DNA of 64,000 nucleotides, taken from positions 175,514 to 239,513 of the forward strand of contig NZ_JACOAF010000001.1 of the NCBI RefSeq assembly GCF_014269285.1, in the 5' to 3' direction. Both the position numbers and the translations under genes were made by a program. Below, one piece after another: positions 1 through 8,730 of this stretch. The stretch is from Rufibacter sediminis (lineage in GTDB: Bacteria; Bacteroidota; Bacteroidia; Cytophagales; Hymenobacteraceae). Numbering within the stretch: position 1 is the first letter of the stretch; each line of letters starts with the position of its first letter. The notes below the pieces were generated by a model that searched no databases, had not been told where the DNA came from, and saw only the letters and a program-made list of their open reading frames with translations.

Positions 1-899
1 GCACCCCTATTATATACGGCTCCGCCGGGGCGGTGAACAAATACCGCAAACTGCTGGGTCTGGAGAATTTCAACTTCCAAACCATCCAGTCGTTTGACCA
101 GCTGCACCCCAAGAAAACCCACGTCCTGAACTGCCTGGAAGAGGAGATTGAGTTCACCCCGGGCACTCCCACGGCTGCTACCGGTCACCTGGCCCGCACG
201 GCCTTGCTGCGCGCCGCCCAGGACCTGAAAGACGGCCATATTCAGGCGGTGGTGACGGCCCCCATTGACAAGGACAACACCCAGGGCGAAGGGTTCCAGT
301 TCCCGGGCCATACCGAGTTCTTCACCACCTTCTTTGACGCGCCGGAGAGCCTGATGTTTCTGGTCGCCGATGATTTCAGGGTAGCCACCGTCACCGGCCA
401 TCTGCCTTTAAAAGAGGTTGCTCACCGCATCACCCCAGAACTGCTCATCCGCAAGCTCACCATTCTGGACAACTCGCTGCGCCGGGATTTCGGGATTCAG
501 AAACCTAAGATTGCGGTGCTGGGGCTGAACCCCCATGCCGGGGAAAACGGGCTGCTGGGCACCGAGGAAACGGAGATCATCCTGCCGGTCATTGAACAGC
601 TCAAGAACAAAGGCAACCTGGTGTTTGGTCCCTTCCCCGCCGATGGCTTCTTCGGGACGCGCAGCTACAAGAAATTCGATGCCACGCTGGCGCTTTACCA
701 TGACCAGGGCCTGATTCCGTTCAAGACCATCGCCTTTGAGCGGGGCGTGAACTTCACGGCCGGGTTGCCCATTGTGCGCACCTCCCCTGACCACGGCACC
801 GCCTATGACATTGCCGGGCAAAACAAAGCCGACGAGACCTCGTTCCGGGAAGCCCTGTTCGCCGCCGTGGATATCCTGCGTGTGCGGGCAGAGGCGTAG
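1..899 (+). CDS. pdxA: 4-hydroxythreonine-4-phosphate dehydrogenase, 5' end cut off
   Basis: PdxA oxidises 4-phosphohydroxy-L-threonine with NAD(P); the product decarboxylates and enters pyridoxal phosphate synthesis in the cytoplasm. The frame is open from the first bases of the window (codons start at base 3), so the N-terminus, roughly 30-50 residues compared with the usual length near 330, lies outside. Family marks are clear: the metal-ligand His of GHTEFF, the NPHAGENG stretch with a second His, the YHDQGLIPFK stretch with a third, and the conserved C-terminal TSPDHGTAYDIAG. A GTG at 33 is an internal codon, not a start. The gene ends in TAG and is followed by a 320-base gap with two palindromic elements. 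Identification is secure; only the start is missing. Confidence 0.95.
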   Translation, partial: TPIIYGSAGAVNKYRKLLGLENFNFQTIQSFDQLHPKKTHVLNCLEEEIEFTPGTPTAATGHLARTALLRAAQDLKDGHIQAVVTAPIDKDNTQGEGFQFPGHTEFFTTFFDAPESLMFLVADDFRVATVTGHLPLKEVAHRITPELLIRKLTILDNSLRRDFGIQKPKIAVLGLNPHAGENGLLGTEETEIILPVIEQLKNKGNLVFGPFPADGFFGTRSYKKFDATLALYHDQGLIPFKTIAFERGVNFTAGLPIVRTSPDHGTAYDIAGQNKADETSFREALFAAVDILRVRAEA

Positions 900-923
900 G
901 CGGAAGTAAGGAAGAAACAATTG

Positions 924-969
924 AAAGCGTTTTAGGGCTGATTTATTGAAAAAGGCCCTAAAACGCTTT
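924..969. repeat. 36-nt palindromic element with private arms
   Basis: Left arm AAAGCGTTTTAGGGC, right arm GCCCTAAAACGCTTT are exact complements around ATTTATTG-type centre. Downstream of pdxA. Confidence 0.85.
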
Positions 970-1100
970 GCTTTATACATCGCTTTCTAAGCCGGGGAAA
1001 TGGGTTCTTTGCGAAGAACAGCCGTACAAGAAAACAGGTCCACCGGTTTCAAACCTAGAGGTACAGGTATCTGGCTCATAATGAACTAGTCCTGTTTAGA

Positions 1101-1133
1101 AGCTGTTTTGCCCAAGACAAGCCCGAAACGGCT
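1101..1133. repeat. palindromic element, degenerate
   Basis: AGCTGTTTTGCCC and GCCCGAAACGGCT flank AAGACAA; closest to the element when read on the minus strand. Shorter than other copies. Confidence 0.45.
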
Positions 1134-1188
1134 ATTTATTAACCAGCGCAAAAAAGGCATTTGTATTTTATAATTCAGATATTCTTGC

Positions 1189-1196
1189 TAATTTTG
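1189..1196 (+). promoter_or_regulatory. possible -7 box before the DUF177-rpmF-plsX operon
   Basis: TAATTTTG matches the Bacteroidota -7 consensus TAnnTTTG and ends 23 bases before the GTG start of the DUF177 gene. A TTG at 1161 is 25 bases upstream, longer than the usual 19-21 spacing, so the -33 element is doubtful. Confidence 0.35.
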
Positions 1197-1219
1197 CGAC
1201 TTGCAAAAAAAGAGGCAAC

Positions 1220-1780
1220 GTGAAGGAGATTAAGAAATACGATATCAACCTTGTCAAGCTGGGCAACAAAAGCCACGGCTACGAGTTTGAATTGGATAAC
1301 CGCTTCTTTGAGTTGTTTGAGCAGGAACTGATCCTGGGCGGCAACTTGAAGGCAGTGGTAGAGCTGCACAAATCGGAGCTTCTTTTGCAGTTTGACTTCC
1401 ACATCCAGGGAACCGTCCGCCTGATCTGCGACCGGAGCCTGGAGGAATTTGAGCACCCGCTGGAAGTGGAGCAAACGCTGCTCGTGCGTTTCGGCCCGGA
1501 AGACCTGGAACTGGACGTGAACGTGTTGCAGATTACCCCTGACACGCAGTACATCAACATCGCCCAGCACCTGTATGACTACATCGGGCTGGCGATACCC
1601 ATGAAAAAGCTGCACCCCAGGTTTGTAGAGGAAGATCTTGAACTGGAGGATGATCCGGAGGCGGAAGGCCTGCTGATTTACTCCACCGGCTCTGACGGAG
1701 ACGAGGAGGACGGAGATGATGACGGGGAGGACGATGGTCCGGTAGACCCGCGCTTCGCCGCCCTTAAAAAGTTAAAATAA
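1220..1780 (+). CDS. DUF177 (YceD-type) protein
   Basis: 186 aa. DUF177/YceD proteins are small acidic proteins almost always encoded directly before rpmF; the E. coli member is linked to 23S rRNA accumulation and the plant homologue to rRNA processing. Here rpmF follows after 32 bases, which is the classic arrangement. The start is GTG (KEIKKYDINLVKLGNK follows), with AGAGG a few bases upstream; no upstream ATG is in frame. The core contains the family-typical region ending CDRSLEEFEHPLE. The C-terminal 35 residues are very acidic (runs of D, E and G) before a basic tail, probably disordered. First gene of the run that continues through accC. Confidence 0.85.
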   Translation: MKEIKKYDINLVKLGNKSHGYEFELDNRFFELFEQELILGGNLKAVVELHKSELLLQFDFHIQGTVRLICDRSLEEFEHPLEVEQTLLVRFGPEDLELDVNVLQITPDTQYINIAQHLYDYIGLAIPMKKLHPRFVEEDLELEDDPEAEGLLIYSTGSDGDEEDGDDDGEDDGPVDPRFAALKKLK

Positions 1781-1812
1781 GTTTATAACCAATTTTGTAA
1801 TAATTACCTGAG

Positions 1813-2007
1813 ATGGCACATCCTAAGCGAAAAATCTCCAAAACCAGAAGAGATAAGAGAAGAACGCACGACAAAATCACTCCAAAGGCGATTTCTATCT
1901 GCCCTAACACCGGTGAGGTGCACCAATACCACAGAGCGTACGTGGTAGACGGAGATCTGTACCACAACGGTAAAGTGGCCATCAAAAATTATACCTCTGT
2001 TGCGTAA
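1813..2007 (+). CDS. rpmF: 50S ribosomal protein bL32
   Basis: 64 aa, beginning [20 protein letters not shown], the conserved basic N-terminus that contacts 23S rRNA. Zinc-binding bL32 proteins carry two CxxC pairs. Here only one Cys remains ([14 protein letters not shown]), so this is a C-minus form that cannot build the zinc ribbon. Located between the DUF177 gene and plsX, as in many bacteria; it probably shares their transcript. Confidence 0.95.
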   Translation: MAHPKRKISKTRRDKRRTHDKITPKAISICPNTGEVHQYHRAYVVDGDLYHNGKVAIKNYTSVA

Positions 2008-2071
2008 TAAAGCTTGCCTAGACAGGCTTTATTTTAGTTACTTGTAGGATAATTTACGAAACACGCTTTAC

Positions 2072-3013
2072 ATGAAAATAGCTCTGGATGCAATGGGCGG
2101 CGACTTCGCCCCCGACGCAGTTGTAGAAGGCGCACTTTTGGCGGCTGAGACTTTGACGAATGAAATTGAGATTTTCCTCATTGGAGATGAAGTCAAAATC
2201 AATTCCCTCCTCAAAAAGCACGGCTACACCGGTTCCAGAGTAAAGGTTGTTCACGCATCTCAAGTGATTGGGATGGGTGAACACCCTACTAAAGCCCTCA
2301 CCCAGAAACAAGACTCCAGCATAGCGGTAGGTTACGGCATGCTGGCCTCTAAAAAGGTAGACGCTTTCTGCAGCGCCGGTAATACCGGCGCCATGTTGGT
2401 AGGCGCTGTCTTCAGCGTGAAACAGGTAGAAGGCATCCTTCGCCCGGCCCTGGCCAGCTTCGTCCCTAAATTAGCGGGCGGATACGGGGTCATGCTGGAC
2501 GTGGGAGCTATCGCAGACTGCAAACCCGAGATTCTGGAGCAGTTTGGCGAGATTGGTTCCATCTGTGCGCAATACCTGCTGGACATTGAGAATCCGCGGG
2601 TAGGCCTCATGAACTTAGGGGAAGAGGAAGGAAAAGGCACCATGGTGACCCAGCCCACCTACAAACTCCTCAAAGAAAACAAATCCATCAACTTTATCGG
2701 GAACATTGAAGGGCGCGACCTGTTCAATGACAAAGCCGACGTCATTGTCTGTGACGGGTTCACCGGTAACGTGCTTCTCAAAATGGCAGAATCTATCTAC
2801 GATATCCTGCTGGAGAAAAAAATCTCTGATCCCTTCTTTGATCGCTTCAACTATGAAGCGGTAGGCGGAAGTCCGATTCTGGGCGTGAACGGCAACGCGG
2901 TCATTGGCCACGGTGTATCCAGCCCTACTGCCATCTGCAATATGCTCCATTTAGCCAACAAGATGGCGGAGTCCCATATCTCAGATAAATTCAGAAAATA
3001 CTTTAGCGCCTAA
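2072..3013 (+). CDS. plsX: phosphate acyltransferase PlsX
   Basis: 313 aa. PlsX converts acyl-ACP and phosphate into acyl-phosphate, the donor used by PlsY to start glycerolipid synthesis; it is a peripheral membrane enzyme. The N-terminus [20 protein letters not shown] is diagnostic, and the conserved [18 protein letters not shown] and [10 protein letters not shown] stretches follow in order. Length is slightly under the E. coli enzyme, normal for this phylum. It lies 64 bases after rpmF and 37 bases before fabH, with no terminator between, so the three probably form one unit coupling phospholipid and fatty acid initiation. Confidence 0.97.
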   Translation: MKIALDAMGGDFAPDAVVEGALLAAETLTNEIEIFLIGDEVKINSLLKKHGYTGSRVKVVHASQVIGMGEHPTKALTQKQDSSIAVGYGMLASKKVDAFCSAGNTGAMLVGAVFSVKQVEGILRPALASFVPKLAGGYGVMLDVGAIADCKPEILEQFGEIGSICAQYLLDIENPRVGLMNLGEEEGKGTMVTQPTYKLLKENKSINFIGNIEGRDLFNDKADVIVCDGFTGNVLLKMAESIYDILLEKKISDPFFDRFNYEAVGGSPILGVNGNAVIGHGVSSPTAICNMLHLANKMAESHISDKFRKYFSA

Positions 3014-3050
3014 TTGTGCGCCCTTTCACCAGACATTCCTTCAGAACGTT

Positions 3051-4049
3051 ATGAGCAAAATTACCGCCGCCATCACTGGTGTGAGTGGCTATGCCCCGGA
3101 GTATGTGTTAACCAACCAGGAGTTGGAGACAATGGTAGAAACCAACGATGAGTGGATCGTTAGCCGTACCGGGATCAAAGAAAGACGCATCCTGAAGGGA
3201 GAAGACCAGGGCACCTCCGCCATTGCCATTCCGGCGGTACTGGAACTGCTGAAGAAAACCAATACCCAGCCAGAGGAAGTAGACCTGCTCATCTGCGCCA
3301 CCACCACCCCAGACATGGTGTTCCCAGCTACGGCCAACATCATCTGCGCCGAGGTGGGCGCCGTGAACGCGTTTGGCTATGACCTGCAGGCCGCCTGCTC
3401 CGGTTTCCTGTTTGCGCTGGCCACCGGCGCGCAGTTTGTGGAGACCGGCAAATACAAGAAAGTGATTGTGGTGGGGGCAGATAAAATGTCCGCCATTGTA
3501 GATTATACTGACCGCGCCACCTGCATCATCTTCGGGGATGGCGGCGGGGCCGTGATGCTGGAACCTAACACCGAAGGGTTTGGCGTACAGGACAGCATCC
3601 TGAAGTCAGACGGAACCGGGGCGCAGTTCCTGCACATGAAAGCCGGCGGAAGCCGCAGACCCGCCACCCAAGAAACCCTGGACCGGAGAGAGCATTACGC
3701 GTTCCAGGAAGGCCAGCAGGTGTTCAAGTTCGCGGTGAAAGGCATGGCCGATGTGTCTGCCGAAATCATGGAGAAGAACAACCTCACCGCCGATGACATT
3801 GCCTGGCTGGTGCCCCACCAGGCCAACAAGCGCATCATTGACGCCACAGCCAACCGCATGGGCGTGGGCCCGGAGAAGGTCATGATCAACATCCAGAAAT
3901 ATGGCAATACCACCAGCGGCACCATTCCTTTGTGCCTGTGGGAATTTGAAAACCAACTCAAAAAAGGTGACAACGTGATTCTTGCCGCTTTTGGCGGTGG
4001 TTTCACCTGGGGCTCCATTTATCTGAAATGGGCGTATGACCCTAAGTAA
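3051..4049 (+). CDS. fabH: beta-ketoacyl-ACP synthase III
   Basis: 332 aa. FabH condenses an acyl-CoA primer with malonyl-ACP, the first step of type II fatty acid elongation. The Cys-His-Asn triad is complete: Cys116 in AACSGFLF, His256 in [10 protein letters not shown] and Asn286 in [17 protein letters not shown] and the C-terminal FGGGFTWGS glycine loop are also present. In this phylum FabH often uses branched primers, but primer choice cannot be read from the sequence. A hairpin terminator at 4086-4118 follows the gene, together with a palindromic element, so efp may be transcribed separately. Confidence 0.97.
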   Translation: MSKITAAITGVSGYAPEYVLTNQELETMVETNDEWIVSRTGIKERRILKGEDQGTSAIAIPAVLELLKKTNTQPEEVDLLICATTTPDMVFPATANIICAEVGAVNAFGYDLQAACSGFLFALATGAQFVETGKYKKVIVVGADKMSAIVDYTDRATCIIFGDGGGAVMLEPNTEGFGVQDSILKSDGTGAQFLHMKAGGSRRPATQETLDRREHYAFQEGQQVFKFAVKGMADVSAEIMEKNNLTADDIAWLVPHQANKRIIDATANRMGVGPEKVMINIQKYGNTTSGTIPLCLWEFENQLKKGDNVILAAFGGGFTWGSIYLKWAYDPK

Positions 4050-4056
4050 GGACCTC

Positions 4057-4090
4057 GTTTTTAAGGCACTTTTCTGAAATAGATCAAAAA
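4057..4090. repeat. palindromic element, degenerate
   Basis: GTTTTTAAGGC, centre TTTTCTGAAAT, right part ATCAAAAA; overlaps the fabH terminator. Confidence 0.55.
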
Positions 4091-4118
4091 ATTCGGCTAT
4101 CTTTGGCCGAATTTTTTT
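4086..4118 (+). terminator. terminator after fabH
   Basis: ATTCGGC and GCCGAAT form the stem around a short loop, followed by seven T. It overlaps the right end of a degenerate palindromic element at 4057-4090. Confidence 0.8.
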
Positions 4119-4172
4119 ATGTCCGAACGGGAAAAACCCACCGGCATTTTAAACCGAAACCCACAACTACTT

Positions 4173-4736
4173 ATGGCAACTACCGCTGATTTCCGCAACG
4201 GGCTTTGCATTGAATTCAACGGCGACCTGTGGCTTATCACTGAGTTTCAGCACGTGAAACCCGGCAAAGGTCCAGCCTTCGTGCGTACCAAACTGAAGAA
4301 CATCAAAACCGGCAAAGTGGTGGACAACACCTTCACCGCCGGCGTGAAAGTAACCACGGCCCGTGTAGAGCAGCGCCCGCACCAGTTCATCTTCAAAGAT
4401 GACTACGGCTACAACTTCATGGACATGAATACCTTTGAGCAGGTAACCTTGAACGAGAAACTGGTACCTTTTGCTGACCTGATGAAAGAAGGCCAGGAAG
4501 TGACCATCCTGTTCCACGCCGAGACGGAAACCCCGCTCACCGCTGAACTTCCCACGTATGTAGAGCTAGTTATCACGTATACAGAGCCGGGCATCAAGGG
4601 AGACACCGCCACCAACGCCTCAAAACCAGCCACCGTAGAAACCGGGGCCACTATCTCTGTTCCGTTGTTTATCGGGCAGGATGAAAAAATAAAGGTAGAC
4701 ACGCGTACCTATACCTACGCCGAACGAGTAAAATAG
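4173..4736 (+). CDS. efp: elongation factor P
   Basis: 187 aa from the ATG at 4173. The frame stays open to an ATG at 4119, but the extra 18 residues are absent from the family, overlap the fabH terminator region, and MATTADFRNGL is the usual N-terminus. EF-P binds between P and E sites and relieves stalling at polyproline. The tip of domain I reads KPGKGPAF with Lys32 at the position that is beta-lysylated in E. coli; whether it is modified here is unknown. All three OB-like domains are present, ending with the VDTRTYTYAERVK tail. accB follows after four bases; pairing efp with accB is common. Confidence 0.95.
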   Translation: MATTADFRNGLCIEFNGDLWLITEFQHVKPGKGPAFVRTKLKNIKTGKVVDNTFTAGVKVTTARVEQRPHQFIFKDDYGYNFMDMNTFEQVTLNEKLVPFADLMKEGQEVTILFHAETETPLTAELPTYVELVITYTEPGIKGDTATNASKPATVETGATISVPLFIGQDEKIKVDTRTYTYAERVK

Positions 4737-4740
4737 AACT

Positions 4741-5229
4741 ATGAAAGCTAAGGAAATCCAAGAACTGATTGATTTCATCGCGAAATCAGGCCTGAACAAA
4801 GTTGACATCGAGACTGAGGAATTCAAAATCTCAGTGGAGCGCGAGGCGAGCCAGAAAGTGAAATTTGTGCAAGGAGCTAGCCCTGCCGCCCCAGCGGCAT
4901 TGCCTGCGGCCCCCGCAGCCCCTGCCCTGCCCCAGGCTCCCGCTGCTCCGGCCGCCCCGGCTCAGCCCGCCGCCGATGACACCAGCAAATACGTGACCAT
5001 CAAAGCCCCTATGATCGGGACGCTGTACCGCTCTGCCAACCCAGAGTCTCCGGCGTTCGTGAACGTGGGCGACGAGGTACAAAAAGGCCAGGTGATCTGC
5101 ATTATTGAGGCCATGAAGCTGTTCAACGAAATCGAGTCTGAGATCTCAGGCCGTATCGTGAAAGTGCTGGTAGACAACTCCAGCCCGGTAGAATACGACC
5201 AGCCGTTGTTCTTGGTAGATCCTAGCTAA
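4741..5229 (+). CDS. accB: biotin carboxyl carrier protein of acetyl-CoA carboxylase
   Basis: 162 aa. Carries biotin between biotin carboxylase and carboxyltransferase in the first committed step of fatty acid synthesis. Residues 1-40 form the N-terminal domain, residues about 44-78 an Ala/Pro-rich flexible linker, and 82-162 the biotinyl domain. The biotinylated residue is Lys126 in EAMKLFNE. It starts four bases after efp and is separated from its partner accC by 156 bases of repeat-rich sequence, an unusual gap for this pair. Confidence 0.96.
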   Translation: MKAKEIQELIDFIAKSGLNKVDIETEEFKISVEREASQKVKFVQGASPAAPAALPAAPAAPALPQAPAAPAAPAQPAADDTSKYVTIKAPMIGTLYRSANPESPAFVNVGDEVQKGQVICIIEAMKLFNEIESEISGRIVKVLVDNSSPVEYDQPLFLVDPS

Positions 5230-5385
5230 TGTGCTGATTTTTTAATGTGCTGATGTGCTACTTTAAGTGCGGGTGGAATTTCATGACTTCATTTAGTTCC
5301 CTCCCTGCTTTAACTAGTTCATTAGCACATTATTTTTTTGAATCATTAGCACATCAGCACATTTACACATTAGCACATTAACTAC
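5230..5385. repeat. GTGCTGAT/ATCAGCAC repeat cluster between accB and accC
   Basis: The gap is built from variants of AATGTGCTGATGTGCTA and its reverse complement. Forward copies lie at about 5229-5260, inverted copies at about 5320-5380 (TAGCACATCAGCACATT at 5347-5363, with further partial units on both sides). They could fold into one long hairpin in the accB-accC transcript. Function unknown; similar AT-rich repeats are scattered in Bacteroidota intergenic regions, as I recall. Confidence 0.7.
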
Positions 5386-6729
5386 ATGTTCAAAAAAATA
5401 CTTATTGCCAACCGTGGCGAAATTGCGCTGAGGGTCATCCGGACCTGCAAGGAAATGGGCATTAAAACGGTAGCCGTGTACTCTACCGCCGACAAGGAAA
5501 GCCTGCACGTACGCTTCGCGGATGAAGCGGTGTGCATCGGGCCGGCCCCATCGTCCCAGTCGTACCTGAATATCCCTAACCTGATTGCGGCTGCGGAAAT
5601 CACCAACGCCGATGCCATTCACCCGGGCTACGGGTTCCTTTCTGAAAACGCTGAGTTTTCCAGAATTTGTGCCGAAAACGGCATCAAGTTCATTGGCGCC
5701 TCTCCGGAGATGATCAACTCCATGGGCGACAAGTCCTCGGCTAAGGAGTACATGAAAAAAGCCGGCGTGCCTACCATCCCGGGATCGGAAGGATTGTTGG
5801 CTTCTGCCGAGCAAGGCAAGAAACTGGCGGCCAAAATTAAATATCCGGTCATCATCAAAGCCACGGCGGGTGGCGGTGGCCGCGGCATGCGCATCATCAA
5901 ATCAGCTGATGAGTTTGACAAGGCCTGGAACGATGCCCGTCAGGAAGCCAAAGCCGCTTTCGGGAACGACGGCATGTACCTGGAGAAATTCGTGGAGGAG
6001 CCGCGCCACATCGAGATCCAGATCGTGGGCGACCAGTACGGGGCCGTTTGCCACCTGTCTGAGCGTGATTGCAGCATCCAGCGCCGTCACCAGAAACTGA
6101 TTGAGGAAACTCCTTCGCCGTTCATCTCAGACGAGCTGCGCGAGCGCATGGGTCAGGCCGCTATTGCCGGTGCCAAAGCCATCAACTACGAAGGCGTGGG
6201 GACCATTGAGTTCCTGGTTGACAAGCACAAAGATTTCTACTTCATGGAGATGAACACCCGTATTCAGGTGGAGCACCCCATCACCGAGGAAGTTGTGAAC
6301 TATGACCTCATCAAGGAACAGATCAAAGTAGCCGCCGGAATTCCTATCTCCGGCAAAAACTATTATCCACAGATGCACGCCATTGAGTGCCGTATCAACG
6401 CCGAGGACCCGAAGGCCGGTTTCCGCCCGAGCCCCGGCAAGATCACCGTGCTGCACATCCCGGGTGGCCACGGCGTTCGCGTAGACACGCACGTGTATGC
6501 GGGCTACACCATTCCTGCCAACTATGACTCCATGATCGCGAAGCTGATTGTGAGTGCCCAGACCCGGGAGGAGGCCATCGTTAAGATGAAGCGTGCCCTG
6601 AGCGAGTTTGTGATCGAAGGCGTGAAAACCACCATCCCGTTCCACCTGGCCATGATGGACGACAAAAACTTCAACGAAGGCGATTTCACCACCAGCTACC
6701 TGGACACCTACGATTTCACTAAGTTTTAA
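5386..6729 (+). CDS. accC: acetyl-CoA carboxylase, biotin carboxylase subunit
   Basis: 447 aa, normal length. ATP-grasp enzyme that carboxylates the biotin on AccB using bicarbonate and ATP. The N-terminal [16 protein letters not shown] domain, the glycine-rich ATP lid GGGGRGMR, the [14 protein letters not shown] strand and the catalytic [15 protein letters not shown] stretch are all present. The last codons and the stop lie inside a palindromic element (6712-6747), directly followed by a strong terminator, so this ends the lipid-synthesis run. The first accC codons follow the accB-accC repeat cluster with only five bases between. Confidence 0.97.
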   Translation: MFKKILIANRGEIALRVIRTCKEMGIKTVAVYSTADKESLHVRFADEAVCIGPAPSSQSYLNIPNLIAAAEITNADAIHPGYGFLSENAEFSRICAENGIKFIGASPEMINSMGDKSSAKEYMKKAGVPTIPGSEGLLASAEQGKKLAAKIKYPVIIKATAGGGGRGMRIIKSADEFDKAWNDARQEAKAAFGNDGMYLEKFVEEPRHIEIQIVGDQYGAVCHLSERDCSIQRRHQKLIEETPSPFISDELRERMGQAAIAGAKAINYEGVGTIEFLVDKHKDFYFMEMNTRIQVEHPITEEVVNYDLIKEQIKVAAGIPISGKNYYPQMHAIECRINAEDPKAGFRPSPGKITVLHIPGGHGVRVDTHVYAGYTIPANYDSMIAKLIVSAQTREEAIVKMKRALSEFVIEGVKTTIPFHLAMMDDKNFNEGDFTTSYLDTYDFTKF

Positions 6730-6747
6730 GAAAAACAGGCTTAAAAC
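6712..6747. repeat. palindromic element covering the accC stop codon
   Basis: Right half TTTTAAGAAAAACAGGC then TTAAAAC is well preserved; the left half is the last accC codons. The TAA stop is in the centre. Confidence 0.65.
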
Positions 6748-6780
6748 AGAAAAGCAGCTCAGAGGGGCTGCTTTTCTGTT
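6744..6780 (+). terminator. terminator after accC
   Basis: Near-perfect hairpin: AACAGAAAAGCAGC pairs with GCTGCTTTTCTGTT around an eight-base loop. Its left arm overlaps the right end of the palindromic element that covers the accC stop codon. Confidence 0.85.
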
Positions 6781-6795
6781 TACCGGGAAGTAGAG

Positions 6796-7755
6796 ATGAA
6801 AATGAAAATAGGGTTATCCTTCGTCACGTTTTGCCTTCTCGCGGTTAGTACCAGCTGTACCAAACAGCTCTTCGTGAAGGTAGAACAGCCACCCGCCCAT
6901 GCGTTCCCCAAGCAGGACAGGCACTTACTGATTGTTCCACTTTACCAGGCTGCTTCCCTCTACAAGAAGAAGGAAAAGGCCGAGGTGTACCAGTTTGCCG
7001 CCCAGGAAGCCATTGCGGGCGCAACTACTTTTTTCCGGAAAGACTCCAGCTACCACGTGCAGGTGGCAGATAGCCAATTGCTGAACCGGTTTAACCTCCG
7101 TCCTCAGAGGATTTCCGCCAGCTACGTACAGCAGATTTGCCAGGAGAGGAAGGTCTCTCAGGTTCTGTTCCTGCAGGAGGTGACCGCCGATATTCAAAGA
7201 AGTGATGTAACTCTGGGGAACCTGCTCAGGTCACCGCTGCCCTCGCTGGGCCCCCAAACGAACACCTGGCACTACAGTCTGCTCCTGACCACCCAGTGGG
7301 CGCTGTATGACCAAACGGGAGCTCTCCTGGACTCAACGCATGTCACGGCGCGTAAACCGTACGTGTTTAATGAAAAGATGACGAAGGAAATGACCTTGGT
7401 GGGTCCTGCTCTGGAAAACTCACTAGAAACGGTGCATTCCGTTGCGCTGGCCAACGGACAGGCGTACGCCCAACGATTCTTTCCGAAAGCAATCGTGGTC
7501 CATCGGCCTTACTACCGCACGGGAGCGCTGGCCCCCGCCGCCGAGTGGATTGAAATCAGAAACTGGAAAGAGGCCGCCGAACTACTTCTCCCGCTGGCGC
7601 AGGATGCCTCCCCTTCCACCGCTGCCAAGGCTGCCTACAACCTCGCCTTGATGAGCGAGGCCCAAGGCAACCTGGAGGAAGCCAAGCAATGGGCCCAACT
7701 TGCCGCCAGTGCTGGCAACCGCCTGGCTCGCAAAATGCTTTCAGACCTGAAGTAA
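6796..7755 (+). CDS. lipoprotein, possibly DUF6340 family
   Basis: 319 aa. A signal peptide ends in the lipobox VSTSC, so Cys21 would be lipidated and the protein anchored in an envelope membrane. The middle has no motif I can name with certainty. The C-terminal 50 residues (AYNLALMSEAQGNLEEAKQW) look like one tetratricopeptide-type hairpin, and the overall pattern fits the Bacteroidota DUF6340 lipoproteins, though I give that from memory. It follows the accC terminator and converges on the DUF3109 gene, with a long palindromic element between them. Function unknown. Confidence 0.8.
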   Translation: MKMKIGLSFVTFCLLAVSTSCTKQLFVKVEQPPAHAFPKQDRHLLIVPLYQAASLYKKKEKAEVYQFAAQEAIAGATTFFRKDSSYHVQVADSQLLNRFNLRPQRISASYVQQICQERKVSQVLFLQEVTADIQRSDVTLGNLLRSPLPSLGPQTNTWHYSLLLTTQWALYDQTGALLDSTHVTARKPYVFNEKMTKEMTLVGPALENSLETVHSVALANGQAYAQRFFPKAIVVHRPYYRTGALAPAAEWIEIRNWKEAAELLLPLAQDASPSTAAKAAYNLALMSEAQGNLEEAKQWAQLAASAGNRLARKMLSDLK

Positions 7756-7770
7756 AGTTGATACCCCCTG

Positions 7771-7836
7771 AAAATCGGATCGCCCGTTTCAAGCCTTCTT
7801 TTAAGAAAAGAGGCCTGAAACGGGCGATCCGATTTT
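7771..7836. repeat. palindromic element with 15-bp private arms
   Basis: AAAATCGGATCGCCC is exactly complementary to GGGCGATCCGATTTT; between them is the standard core (GTTTCAAGCC to GGCCTGAAAC). Lies between convergent genes, so probably acts as terminator in both directions. Confidence 0.92.
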
Positions 7837-7850
7837 AACAGGAATGCGGT

Positions 7851-8426
7851 TTATTTGACCAGTGCTTCTTTGGCGACCATCTCGTCCAGTTCCTGGAACC
7901 ACTCCTCTCCGTATTTCCGGATCAGGGGTTCGCGCAGGAATTTGTAAACGGGTACGCCCAACTCCTGCCCGAAGGAACAGGCCGGGTTGCAGATTTCCCA
8001 ACGGTCATAGTTCAGGGCCTCAAAGCCGTCGTATTTCGTGATCCGGATGGGGTACAGGTGGCAGGAGATTGGTTTCTTCCAGGAGATTTTACCGTCCAGA
8101 TAGGCTTGCTCAATGGCACACTTCAGGGTGAAGTTATCGTCGTAGATGGCGTAGGCGCACTCGCGGTCCCCGATGGTGGGCGTGCTGTAATCACCTTCAA
8201 AATCCTCTACGTACAACCCCTGCTCCTCCACGGCCTTAATGCCTTCCTGCGACATATAGGGCTTCACGTGGGCGTACGCATCGGCTAACTGGGGCAATTC
8301 ATTTAGATCCAACGGAGCGCCCAGGTCACCTTCCACGCAGCAGGCACCTTTGCATTTCTCCAGATTGCAGACAAAGAACTTGTCTTTGAGATCATCTGAG
8401 AGAACGGTATTTTGTAGTACAATCAT
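7851..8426 (-). CDS. DUF3109 family Cys-rich protein
   Basis: 191 aa from the ATG at 8426; an upstream in-frame start at 8453 would add MSFCCKKKL, which looks like leader sequence. The protein has a Cys-rich pattern ([11 protein letters not shown] near the N-terminus, then [20 protein letters not shown] and CNPACSFG), as in the DUF3109/YkgJ-type zinc- or iron-cluster-binding group. The biochemical role of the family is not established to my knowledge. Stand-alone gene on the minus strand, convergent with the preceding lipoprotein. Confidence 0.85.
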   Translation of the reverse strand: MIVLQNTVLSDDLKDKFFVCNLEKCKGACCVEGDLGAPLDLNELPQLADAYAHVKPYMSQEGIKAVEEQGLYVEDFEGDYSTPTIGDRECAYAIYDDNFTLKCAIEQAYLDGKISWKKPISCHLYPIRITKYDGFEALNYDRWEICNPACSFGQELGVPVYKFLREPLIRKYGEEWFQELDEMVAKEALVK

Positions 8427-8730
8427 GAGCTTTTTCTTACAGCAGAAAGACAAAAGTACCGCTATTTAAGTTCGACCGCAAAAAGAGGAAAAAGAATATC
8501 CCTCAGTTGGCTATTCGCCGCTTTAAGGCTTCTTTTCTGAAAATAGGCCTAAAACGGCGGTGCTGCTTTTCTCTTTCTTTTATCCCGGCAAGACTATGGT
8601 AATACTTTTTGATTCTGTCTGAGTACTATTAACATGATACTATTTTATCTTTTTGTCAAAACACTGTACTATATGAATAAAATATAATATATTGGAAAGC
8701 AGATAGCCTTTACCCCCAAATTCTTCTTCC
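8427..8730. other. intergenic gap with AT-rich right half
   Basis: 304 bases between divergent genes. One palindromic element lies at 8516-8560. The stretch 8590-8700 is AT-rich (for example around AAAATATAATATATTGG) and probably carries the promoter of the outer-surface operon that starts at 8731, but I cannot place a consensus box. Confidence 0.5.
8516..8560. repeat. palindromic element
   Basis: CGCCGCTTTAAGGC, centre TTTTCTGAAAA, GCCTAAAACGGCGG. Confidence 0.85.

Larger units (their letters stand above)
900..1219. other. intergenic gap pdxA-DUF177
   Basis: 320 bases without a convincing gene. It holds two copies of the dispersed palindromic element (924-969 and 1101-1133) and, near its right end, a TAATTTTG box that could serve the following lipid-synthesis operon. 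Confidence 0.6.

Noticed and set aside
4119..4172. Longer start for elongation factor P
   Set aside because: Extra 18 residues overlap terminator sequence and are not part of the family.
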